This document shows, piece by piece, positions 33,601-52,100 of a stretch of 64,000 bases of DNA. The translations under genes and the position numbers were made by a program. Positions within the stretch are counted from its first letter, which is position 1. Each line of letters opens with the position of its first letter. Below the pieces are notes generated by a model. The model was not told where the DNA came from, made no database searches, and saw nothing but the letters and a program-made list of their open reading frames with translations. The stretch comes from Meandrina meandrites (lineage: Eukaryota; Cnidaria; Anthozoa; Scleractinia; Meandrinidae), in assembly GCA_963693305.1 (NCBI GenBank), contig OY855908.1, forward strand, positions 2,525,501 through 2,589,500. The letters are read 5' to 3'.

Positions 33601-35716
33601 ATGGTTAAGATGAGACCAGAGACGAAGAAACGCATCCAGACAGTCATTAAATTTAGTAAGACAGCTTTCCATTGGGGATTTATTCCGCTGATTATCTATC
33701 TGGGTAAGGTAACATGATCACACGTACGTGATCCATAAGTATGAAATTATTCGACACAAATTGCAAACGTTGTAACTCCTACGTATATGTGGGTACTAAC
33801 TGGTAAATACTTCCATCCCTTTGCAGGGTTAAAACAAGGTGGTGAACCTGGAATGCCTGAGCCAACTTTGCTAAGGTGAGAACTAGCGATGTCCGGTCCA
33901 TATGTCCACTGATGCAATCGAGGTCGGCGATAATGATGGGGAACATACTAATGTGATAGCATTGAAAATCTCCAAAATCTTACACAGTAATGCAGTTCCT
34001 GGTTTTGTACTAGCATAAGGATGAATTGCTACTATACCGAGTAATGACGTTCTTTCAGTTGAGGAATCTTTATAAACATAGCTTCGCCTTGCCTTACGTA
34101 CGTACCAATTAAAGTATTTCTTTGGGAAAAAGAAGCCTGAAAAGGCTTCCGGGAATCAACCGGGTTCAAACCCATGACCTCCTTGCCAAGGTCACAAATT
34201 TGAATTCCATTGGGAGCAACTGCAGAATACCCCGCCACTTTAGTCCACCTCATTTACATGGGTCGGTACCTTTCGAAGAACGAGGGATAACACAATAGTA
34301 GGGCTGCAACGATACACCGGTGCACCGGTGAATCGCGATATTTTTTGTCACGATACGAATATCGATATTTGAATGGGATATCGCTGTATCGCGAAACAAC
34401 GAAATATTTCTCATCAAAAATGAAAAATTACTTTACCAACATTCAGAAATTACTGTTTTAATCAGTTTTATGACTCCTTACCCAAGTACAAGCCTTTTTT
34501 TAGCCACAGGGCTTCGTCGTTGCTTAGTATCGTTTCGCATGCTTCCAGTCACTTATATTTCAAGATGGCGGCACGAAAGCATGCGTAGTTTCAATAAGTT
34601 GTCAGCTGACACAGTCTTATGCGCCCGCAACAAAAACATGCGGTTCGTTCGTCACGTTGGTTCTTTCGTCAAAATGTCTTCCTCTGCAGTTGAGTTACAA
34701 CTGGCACCGTCCTCTTGTAAGTCAAAGGTATGGAAAGACTTTGGATTCAAAGTTTTTTACGATGGCCAAGGAGTAAGACACTTCTCGTTATATTCTTGTG
34801 TTATTTGTTATCATTTGTTAGCAGGTCCACATCAATGGCGCCTTTGCGAATCCAGCAATACACATCTATAGTTGTTACTTGGCCCACAAAGATTTGGTAT
34901 GGATTTCCTCCGAAATTTCTTTCAGCATAGGAATATCTTCTCACCTCGAGGATATGTTTACAGTCCGACGATCAGACAATAATGAGTACAATCGAAAATT
35001 TCTTCCGGCATGCTTTGCGAGTCGTGTCCAACACCGCCTGGTGTATGTATGTATGTAATTGTTGTCAATGGAAATTAAAGATTCCAAAGCAGTTTAGTTA
35101 CATTACGTCACTTGTCAGTTGTATGTTATGATGTATCGTATCGTGTATCGTATCGTGGCACTTGTACCGAGATATGTATTGGTTGCTAAGAAAATGTATC
35201 GTTGCAGCCCTACACAATAGATGCTATTCTTATTCAATGACATGTAAATAAGTGGCGGGGTATTCTGCAGTTAAGCCTTCAATTGAATCCCTGAATTTTG
35301 CTCTGGCTTCTTTTCCCAACTGCTTAAATTGCAGGGGCGTAGCTAGAATTTTCCAAATGGGGGGGGTCACACTGTGTCACATCCAGGGTACGTGCATGGT
35401 CCACTGCAAAATTATGTTCAGTCCTGTATTAAAATGGAGCATGTAACTATCTAGCACTGGAAAAGACTTATGGCATGTTGATTCTTCAGACTAGCCTGTT
35501 TTTGCCATCTAAATTGTAAGGTTTGGTTACTATTAAGTTAAAAAATTATCTCACAGAGGGGATCACAGGCACCCCAGGACCCCCCTTAGCTATGCCCCTG
35601 GATTAGTATGCTCATGGCGAGAATTGTGTCATTGCTTGTTCCTCTCTGCTGTGCAAATAATTTCATTGATTCTGTCTTTGTTTGCCTTTTTAATTTTAAG
35701 TCTGCTTTGGGCCTAA
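33601..35716 (+). CDS. TOMM7: Mitochondrial import receptor subunit TOM7
   Basis: Small subunit of the TOM complex in the mitochondrial outer membrane, which modulates assembly and stability of the import pore. Exons 33601-33703, 33827-33875 and 35701-35716 give 55 residues, the same length as human TOMM7. It opens MVKMRPETKKRIQ; the membrane segment contains WGFIPLIIYLG (about residues 25-35), then GGEPGMPEPTLL and the end SLLWA, matching the family's WGFIPLVIYLG ... PGMPEPT ... LLWG. Introns are phase 1 and phase 2. The last coding piece is only 16 bases and was located by demanding the frame and the SLLW end after the acceptor TTTTAATTTTAAG. Intron 2 carries a hAT element (34299-35212) and another inverted-repeat element (35332-35600). 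Confidence 0.92.
34299..35212 (+). mobile_element. hAT-superfamily DNA transposon, internally deleted, perfect 8-bp target duplication
   Basis: Ends TAGGGCTGCAACGATAC and GTATCGTTGCAGCCCTA are inverted, and CACAATAG flanks both sides (34291-34298 and 35213-35220). Subterminal regions are rich in ATCGATAT/GTATCGTATCG words. From about 34674 there is the start of a transposase: MSSSAVELQLAPSS, then SKVWKDFGFKV and a donor-like GGA|GTAAGA. Trp and Phe in that pattern match the opening of a ZBED-type BED finger. The zinc-binding residues and catalytic domain are gone, so it cannot move itself. It lies in TOMM7 intron 2. Confidence 0.88.
35332..35600. mobile_element. Short TIR element, CAGGGGCGTAGCTA ends
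   Basis: CAGGGGCGTAGCTAG at the left is mirrored by TAGCTATGCCCCTG at the right. GGGGGGTC and GACCCCCC words repeat near the ends. It is 269 bp and non-coding. No exact target duplication was found, so its class is uncertain. It ends 100 bp before the tiny last exon of TOMM7. Confidence 0.6.
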
Positions 35717-35897
35717 AACAAGCCATTCATGTCAGCTGTCATTGTTCGTCAAGAGAAAGAATTGCAGGTCACCTTTGCTACTGTGAAGTGGATTTTACAA
35801 ACAAGGTTGAGCAGTGGAGAATGCATTGAACTGTACCATATTTCCAGAAAAAAAAAACATTTAGACCATGGAAATTAATTAAAATGTTTGTTTGTTA

Positions 35898-35903
35898 AAT
35901 AAA
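35898..35903 (+). terminator. Candidate polyadenylation signal of TOMM7
   Basis: AATAAA lies 182 bases after the TOMM7 stop codon and is the first good signal on this strand. Confidence 0.45.
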
Positions 35904-38283
35904 TGCATAAAATTGTGCAAAGTATATTAAGTCTCATTATTATATAGCTAGAACTTTTTCCCCAACAGCGCCTGCTCTCATTGGCTTCTTAGAGATCACG
36001 ACATCTGACAATAAAATTATTTCCCACCAAAAGTCTCTGAGCAGTCAACATTGCAAGAGGGTAACAGTGTTCTGTGAAGAAAAGGTTCTTTGAGCCATAA
36101 TAACTTTTATAATATTCCAAACCACCTTAAAATGAAAGAAAACATACAAAGAAAGGTCTCACATTGTAAAATTACAATTTTTCATCTTGGGCAATTTTGG
36201 TGGCATTCTTATGTTCAGTATTTTTGCAATACCATATGGAAAACCCTCAGCATGATGCAAGACAAAACAAGTTCTACAATCTATAAACATCGCAAGTGTG
36301 CACACACTGACAAATAACAATAAAGTACAAAACAAGCTTTCCAATTGGCTTGGGGGAGAGGGGCAGTTGGATATTTGAATGCTTGTAACTGCACACCCAG
36401 CAGTTCATTTGCCCGACTCCACGTAAGTTTTGTAAAGCGAAACAACAGTGTGCTACCACAAACGCCTACACCACAGGTGTCCTTGACATATTGTGTGCTC
36501 TCTACTTGTTTTTGCTTCAAGCTCCAATGAGTCATGACTCTCAGTTCATATAACTGGTTTTTCTACCACTTTTGGCCAATAGCCCCTTCCCCCCTTCCAC
36601 ACACACCCTTCTCATGCCAATTGTAGAAACGTTACAGAAAAGTTGAATAATAACAGTACCAGCAGCCAGTTATGTCTCTTGCATATTCACATTCATTTGG
36701 TAACTGCCTCATTTCAAATGAGGCAATACATTTGGGCATCACAACCACTCCAAATTGTTCCACCACAATAACTTTTTTGCCAAGGTATAGATAGAGCAAC
36801 TTTCTGAAGTTCAAGTGGAGAACAAATCCTGAATAAAACTCATTTTAATACAAAATTAATGGCCCTAGTCCCCTTCTTTCTTTCTTTTTTTGACAGTCTG
36901 TCCCCTACACCATCCCACCTCTCACATAAGAACATCAAGAGTGCATAAAAGCTTGGGGTGTGAGACAGAGAAAAAAGGAAAAGACCGTAAGATTGTGTCA
37001 ATATTTTTATCTGTCACAGCCCAAGCACTCATGCCCCTCTCATTCTCTCAGATTACAATTCAAGACAGCTAAAATGAAGACATCAACTTAAATACTATGT
37101 GTTTGCTACTATACAGGACTGTTCTTTATTGATTTGCACTAAAAAAATGAACCAACAAACCATGCAAAGAATCAAATTTATTTTACACATATACATTAGG
37201 AGTCAGTGAACTTTCAACAAGCAAAGATATCTGACATGCTTACAATTGTCCAATCATCTTACTATTAAACTTCATTAACTTATTTTCAAACGAGTTGTAA
37301 CTTCAATCGATGCAGTCCCTGTGGTACACCCTATATTGGTTTTCCTGTGGTATAACACTTGTTTTCCACATGCACACATACTTTTTTATTGTTTGGAAGA
37401 AGCAGATGGTAATTTGCTTCAAGGATTCTAAAATGAAAATTAACTTAAAAGGAAAGAATCTGAATACAACAGAAGAATGTAGGTATCTTTGCTTACTGAT
37501 GGAATACTATACAGAGAGTTTAACTAGATCGGAAACTACGTGGACATTAAACTACATTCTAATAATAAAAATAATCTTCAATGTTCTAAAACTAAGCTAC
37601 AACGACTATTATTATGAGTACAAGGTTAAACATCCCCAACGTGACACTGTAGACTATACATTTGATATTTTTTACCATCGGATCGTCCTCTGGTAAGACA
37701 CAACTTCAACAGAGTTGTGATGTCACACAATATGCAACACTCGCCAACAAGATGTTACCTTTGCTATAAACGGCATGCCAGAATATGCATTTTACACCTT
37801 TCCAGATGCAATGTGCAAAGTTAATACTCATCCATGTTTAATGAATGAAGTGTCAGACTATACTTTCCTTAAAATCCAGTAAAACCAAAAATTATATCAC
37901 ATCTGCAAAAATGCATATTCTAACAGCTTTTAAGAAACTTATAAGAAAGAGATAACAAATTTTATCAGCAGCAGTAGTAAAAATGGCGGTTTTAAATTGT
38001 CAATGAACATCTTTGGATGAGAATTGCCACATGAGATCCCTTTTATACTAAACTGCCTGTCATTCCTAAGATAATGTAACAGTAGCTTCAAATTCTCTTG
38101 ACTGTTTTCAATGTGATTTATTTTCTTTAACTCTCCTGGGAGAATTTCATTTTTGACAGAGACATATCTCTGGATATGATAGTTCTTATTTTCATAACCA
38201 GTGTGTTTAATGTTGTTAAGACATTGTGCAGAGAAGTCAAAGTCAGTGATTCATTTCTCTGGCGATGAATATTATTGGGTTTA
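35904..38283. other. Convergent interval between TOMM7 and HP1
   Basis: No gene was recognised. HP1 transcripts could extend into it if the nearer signal at 39016-39021 is bypassed; TTTATT at about 37169 (AATAAA on the minus strand) would be an alternative end. Short ORFs here have no recognisable content. Confidence 0.4.
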
Positions 38284-38767
38284 CTACCGAATTAGGTAGA
38301 CTGTTTTTTCGGAGACGAACGAAACAGTTGCCGTTGGCGACAAAGACTTGTGTTTTGGGTCACGTGGGTTACAGCTGTCAAAATGAAAAGGTAAACGCAC
38401 GTGAGCACATTCCTTTGCTCGTTGTAGAACATCTTGATACTCGCTCGCGCTTCAACCACTTCCACTACTTCCTTAAACTGCCCTCCAAAATAACCTGATG
38501 CAGGATACCCTCCTTCAGCTATAATCCAATCGACTATGCTGCCTCGTGGGCTGTCGTCTATACTTTTTCCACGGATAAAAGACCTTCCCTTGCTTTTAAC
38601 AGAAAAGCCCGCAATCTCTCTTGCCTCAGGAATGTGAAGGAATGTGATCACGTGCGCATACCTATGTGGCGTTAGTTGTGAATCATGTGGGTTTGATTCA
38701 AAGACGAGTCTCGCCAACGGCAACTGTTTCGCGCGTCTCCGAAAAAACAGTCTACCTAATTCGGTAG
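38284..38767. mobile_element. 484-bp terminal-inverted-repeat element, copy 2
   Basis: Same length, same orientation and about 99% identity with 14637-15120. The ends are CTACCGAATTAGG ... CCTAATTCGGTAG, with TA at each flank. The few differences include a changed base in the left inverted repeat (GACGAACG against GACGCACG). The minus-strand ORF across the element stays open. Inserted in the 3' flank of HP1. Confidence 0.85.
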
Positions 38768-39015
38768 TATGATTGTCGCAACTGTTTCTAGAGTTCACAT
38801 GCTTCTTATAGAATGTGTATACTGACTTTGTTATGCCAGAAACATTTTGTGGTTATATGCATGCTTATATTGTTAGTAAACATAGATCTTATAGCTTAGC
38901 ATTGGGTACACTTCACATGAGTATATTACAGGATTACATACACTGTGTGTGGATGTCAGTCTCATCAAAGAACAAATCGCCCACTTACAAACTTTCAAGT
39001 AAAGAGGAAACCACA

Positions 39016-39021
39016 TTTATT
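39016..39021 (-). terminator. Candidate polyadenylation signal of HP1
   Basis: TTTATT on the plus strand is AATAAA on the minus strand, about 200 bases past the HP1 stop codon. Confidence 0.45.
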
Positions 39022-39222
39022 GCCTTCTCTTACAGTTAAAAAATAATAAAACCAAAATGAAGGGAAAGATGCTGAAACAGTCAAACACACTACTTATATA
39101 CCTTGTATGCAGATATCAGACTGTTGTTGTAAATCCTTTGTACAAGATCAGACAATAAACCCATTATCCCTGAACATGAGTGGAGTGCTTAGTGTTAACT
39201 AAAAAGACGTCAGAAAAATCTC

Positions 39223-46126
<6,904 letters not shown>

Positions 46127-49100
46127 ATGGAAAACGATGAACATACAGAACAAGCTCGTCAACGCGCCCTTCATCTTGTAGCTGAAGTAGCGGAAACTGA
46201 CGACAATAATGTGCCTGTTTTGTTGTTACAGTTGAAAGGTACTCGGCAATCTACAAAATATTCAAAAGTTTATAACATACAGACGCATTATCGATCCGGA
46301 TGAGGATCAATGATCCAAGATTAAGATCATATGTAGTGTGTCAGAGAAGCCAATGAATCCTTGCCCAGAGTGGATTCATAAGTTCCTTTGATGCACCATG
46401 ATCCATAATCATTGATCCTGATCCGATGGTGGCAAAGGGGAAGTCATGATCCTGTTTCATGCAGAACTTTCAACCAAATTCATGTGTCACGTATACTTGA
46501 AACAAGAAATTCACAAATCCCGCTTCTTTTCTCGCTAATTGTACATGTCATGATTTTCTTTTCACGCTATTTTCATGCGTCACAGGCTAATTGTTTCCCT
46601 TATCACACGCATAAACCTTTTGCTACCCTCTGATCTAGCCTCCTTAAGCAGACATTCTTTTGGCTCGTCACCCAATCTTTCCTCCCCAGCAAATGTCTGC
46701 TGAAATGAGCAGCACATTTGTTTTTTTTGTTCCTAAAGATCAGCTGAGGATCACATGGAGATGACTAAAGAGCCAATCACGGTAGCTCATAATTAAATGC
46801 ATGTAAACGATTACCACGCAGAAATTCATGTTATTGAACTAATCAACAACAGATGAGTATTGTTGAAGTGCCTGAAAGCTCTGTCGGGGCTGCCAGCAAG
46901 AGCAGCAGGTAACCATGACAACTCTAAGAGCAGCAACCACCAGGCAACCAATACTTACCTGGAGGGATGGGTGGGGCAGGAGGGAAGGGCATTTTGAGAA
47001 CATGCAAAATAAGCAACAATGCAAACAAAATAGCTTGACCTCAACGGCATTGCTGTAAATTTACTGTGGCCCGGTAAGAGCCCAAAGGTCACCCTGTGTT
47101 TTTAGGAGACCACTGGCCAGTATTGTTTAGAGTTTAACCTCGCCTAAATCATTTAAAATAAAATGCATGCAAACGATTAGCCTGCGAATACAGCCGCCTC
47201 TCACTCGCTCCCACTACTACGTGCGAAACGCGCACGTAGTAGTGGGAGCGAGTGAGAGGCGGCTGTATTCGCAGGCTAGCAAACGATAACTTTTGGAAAA
47301 TTTGCGTTAATTTTGTAACGCATTATAAAAATGCTTTGTTACATTCCTGTAATAAGGTATCTGTTGTCTTTGTTGCAGACATCCTTGATCTGGGTCCACC
47401 TCAGAGCAGCCTGGGAACTGTTATCAGAAATGACTTGTGGGCATATGAGGCTATCCAGCATGTAAATTCAGGTAACTGCAATCTTGTGTTATATATGTTG
47501 TGGTTTAATTTTATCTTTGGTTTAAAACTTTTCAAACCAGTTTGATTTGTATTCCCCATTGTTTCAGATCATGGTAATGAATATAAGACAATGAAAAACA
47601 AAAATTACCGGTAAACTGGTTTGAAAAATTTCAAACTAAACATAAAAATAATTAAACCACAACATATACATGAACACTATATATGCATTTGTGAATTCAT
47701 GCATTCTCCATTGCTGAGTCACTGCATTCATTCCTGACACGAGACTACGTGATGAAAAAAATGGATTGCATTCTACAATATTAGGATGTTGTCTTCAATC
47801 TATAGCAGAGAGTGAAGTCCTCACTCAGGTGAATAAACTCATGACACATTTTCAACTTTTCTCTGCAGCATTGAAACAAGACTTTGCTGCCATAACAGGG
47901 GGTTGGAATACTGCGACACAGTTGGGCATGATTTTGTGTCAGAGCTGTGTCGGTCTCAAACTGCCAGAAGTGGAAGAATATGAATCATTCCTTACTGGGG
48001 TGGTGGACAATGTGTTCACTTTAGCAGCGAAGTTGCTTGACTTAAGTGTCAAAGAAAGAGATGTAAGATTTATTTTAGTTGTAAGGCATGTAGATGTCAC
48101 AATAAAAGCTATACACGACAGTCTGTATATATTTCTAGTTAGTGTCGACAGCATTTAATGAATGAGCATGTTCTTTTCATTCCTATGTGCTTATGCTTTT
48201 GGTTATGCCCAATGAAAATCTGCCTTAACAATCAGTATTTGTTGTGCCCTGGAGGCCGTCATTGAAGTTTCAACTTACATTTGTTGTCTTCTCTTCACTC
48301 TTAAAACAGATGACTGAGAAAAAGAAGCATTTTCAAAACTTTAGGACAATAGTAAACTCCTTGGAGTGGCTCTACAGCTTTCATGTGTTCCTTACTTACA
48401 ATGGTAATTGGAACACAGTTTTCTCATAATAATTTGAATTAACTTGTTTCCTTTTAAAAGTGTTATGGAGTAATGGAAGAAGAGTTGTGTTCAAAGAAAA
48501 ATGACAATTCTACTGTCAGAAGCATTTTTTGTTTTCATTTTTTTCCATCTTTCTAGTGGTGTTTTTTGAAATTTCTCAATGAGATTTCAAGTTCAAAATG
48601 TATTAAATATTGTTTTTCTCTGCAGTATTGCAGTCCAAGCGATTTGCGCAGATTCTGATGACTGAAGATGTTGAAGCATCACTCTTCATTTTGTTGATTT
48701 TGGAGAATATTTTTAAGACCAACAGGTAAGGAAAAATAAGTTTAAAATTTGTGTTTTTGCACTATGAGATTCTCAGCAACTTGTCTAAAAATGTTCGTAC
48801 ACGTTCAATGTAGCTACAGGTGTAAATGTTTTGAAGAATTGTGTCTTGCGAGAGAAAGATCTTGTCCTTGTCTTTTACGAAGAGAGCTACACGTACTTCT
48901 CCTGCGATGAGAATTGCAGCTCTATTCTCTTTCAGTGAGTGTCATGTTTCTTGAGACTAGAAAATGTCTCGCAATAAGATTGCAACTTACATGTACATTT
49001 GACTGGTATCATACTGAGAAATATTAACAACTGTTCATTAATGCTTAGTCGATAATTGTTCCACATTTGAGTTATTTCATAAGCCTGCTGTTGACAGCAT

Positions 49101-52100
49101 GACGTTATAATAATTGTTCTTTTTAGATTGGTTATGGAAAAGCTAGAGCCAAATATCCTTTACACCATTTTGGATGAAATTGTTTTTAAGATCTCAGCAT
49201 CTGAAGAATCTTCAATTGGAAGGTATAGATCAGGGACTTCTATTTAATTTACTTCTAGGTGTGAAGTGCGGCCTCTTGTTGGAGGATAGCTTTGTGTGTT
49301 GTCGAGCATTTCTACTCCCCCCTGGATGGGATGCTGGTCCATCGCGGGGTCCACCCCCCCCGCCCCAGCATGAGTTGGCTGTTACCCATAATCCATTTAT
49401 ACACCTGGGTGAAGAGAGGCACTATGAGGGTTAAGTGTCTTGCCCAAGATGAAGAACAACACATTAACCACGGCCAGGGCTTGAGTTCCGCAGCACTTGA
49501 TCCGAAGTTGTTGTTGTTGTGGTTGTTGTTGATGATCTTTTTAATTTTGGGCACTTTGTCGTTGTTCCGTAAAATCTCCATATTTGCATGATTTGGTCTG
49601 AACTGTTTGTCTTTAATTTTCTTGAACTGGGTAAGAATAAAATATTTTATTTATTTTTTTTATAATTGAACAGGGCATCAATTCATCTAATCTTGACAGC
49701 AACCAATATCCACCCACCACTTCTACAAATTTTGCTATCTAAAAGATACAGGTGAGTAGCACTGGATGATCATCCAGTTGAATCACCAGATATTTTAAGG
49801 AATAGATAACATAGTTTTTGGAGGGTTCATTAAACCCGCACACAAAATCAGGGCTCGAAAAAAGTGTTATCCAGTCAGCCAGGACAAGTAGATACTCCTG
49901 CCGGGAAGTAACCTTTTCGTTCTCACTTGCCCAATAGGCAAAGGGCCCAGGCAAGTTGTCAGTGTCCACTAAATTGTAAATAAAATGTTAACTGAAACTG
50001 GAATCCAACTGTGCTGGGCAAGCAAAATTTGAGGGCTTCCAGTGTACAAAGACAAAGAAAAGCTTGTGCTAGCCTTGGGCTAGTGGATTTTCCTTGTGCC
50101 TTAAAAGGATTTTTTGGGGGGCTAGTGAAAATGACTTTCAGGCTAGTACATGTATGTCCTGGCTACAGCTTGCCCAAAGGACAAGCTGGAAAATGGGATT
50201 TCTTTGCACCCTGGCTTCTTTTCCGAAGACCAAGTTTTTTTTTCAAGTCCTGAAAACAAGCACATAAGGAACTTGGAAGTTGAAAGCCAAGTGGTTTACA
50301 AAGTTTTTGAGTATTCCTCCTCAACAATATCAGAGCATTGCTGATAAATTGCCATGTCGATAGTATCCTAAAGAGCAGTTTGTGGCCGGGTGTTTTTCAG
50401 GGGTTTGAAGGCTTACCTCAGTAAATGGAAGGGGCGAGGGTTCGACAATGATGTGAAAAGACTTGTGGCATTACTGGAAGCTGGAACAATTGCTCAGGCA
50501 GAAGAAATGGTAAATATGGCCAAAAAGTTACTTCTATTTTGCTTTTTTGTTTTCACACATTGTTAAAAATCCCTGAAAGAAACACGCAAAAATTTACTTG
50601 ATTCATCTCATGTCAGGACAGGACAATTTCCCCACCTCCCCTCTTTTTTTTGCAAGCTTCAGTTTTAGTGGCAGTCGCAGATATCAAGGCAACATCACCT
50701 ACATAATCAATTGCTATTTTCTCATATAAACTGTCTGCTTTTCCATCTAATGATATTGTAAGGAGAAAATATGTTTTGATAAAAGAAGTTTTCATTTGCA
50801 GATCTAAAGGAAGAATTGGCAGACACCATGCCTACTGTGTTCAAATTGAAATTTTGCAAACATTGCTGTTATTTTTAGTTAGATTTTTTCAATATATTTA
50901 AGGTTTCTTTTCCATTGTAGAGACTTTCTCGTGCAGCAACAGTGATCCAAGCCTTTTACCGTGGCTCCAAACAGCGACAGAGCCTGAAGCAGGCCGAGTT
51001 AGGAATCATCTTACTTCAGCGAAAATTCAGACAACGTCGCTTGGACAAGGAGCGTACAAGAGACAAAGAAAAACGACATGAAGAACACAAACTGGCCATC
51101 GAGCAGAAGAGGATTAACGAATTCAGATCATCAATGCAAAAACAGCTAAAGATGTTAGAGGGTGTACCTGCAAGAGAAGTGAATTTGTTTATGGCAGAAA
51201 ACCAAGTGACCGCAGCCAGTAAAATACAAGCCGCATTTCGCGGGATGGTGGGGCGAAGGAAATATCGTGAACGGCAGGATGAAGTTACACGCGAGAGAGC
51301 TGCTGTTACAATACAGCGACAGGTGTGTACAGTCAGGTAATTTAGACCTTCAAACTAAAACCCAAAACACATAACAAGTATTTCCTTGAAAAGTGTACTT
51401 TGTTGAAAGGCCTTTATGTGCTTACTTTGTCTTCCTGATCCTCTGAATTGAAGTTGCACATTTGAGGCAAAAGAAAAGCTGGTAATACAGGGCAATTTTC
51501 GTGATATGGCAAGTTTCAAGCTCAGTTTCCTTTTTCAAAAGGAGCAGACCAAGTTTTAACTAGGAAAGTTGTCAACAGCAGAAACTTGTCACAGTTTTCC
51601 ACAGACACTTTAAAAAATCAGAAAAAGCAACTGTTTGTAGCCTATAAACAATCATTTCAAACAAGAAAGTATAATTACGCAAATACGGAGCCTGAAACTC
51701 TGAATGCGATTGCAAACACTGGATTTACTTTACTTTGCTAAGTTGCTTTAGTTTAAATAATGGTTTTACAGCACAGCAAGCACTATGAATATGAAATAAA
51801 AGGAATAACAAAAATATAAAATAAGGGGAAAGAATATTATTATTTTAATTTACGAACTTAAGATAAATTAAGATAAGTTCTCTTAGTTTTTATCTCTTGC
51901 TGGTAAATACATGTCAGACTTAGTTCTTTGAAATAATAGGTGAAAATAGCGTGAAAAAAAACAGGAGCTGTCCAATGAAGGATTTTGCACTGTATGAACT
52001 TTTTTTTTTGAAAGATTGTAACCATCGAAACTTGAAATGTACTGTATTAGCACCCTAAAAACTTCAGTCATGGAATTCCAACTTCTTTGTGGATTTTTGT

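Noticed and set aside
35969..36016. Alternative TOMM7 last exon after CCCCAACAG
   Set aside because: It would give a 13-residue tail unlike the family; the 35701 exon gives SLLWA and the exact 55-residue length.
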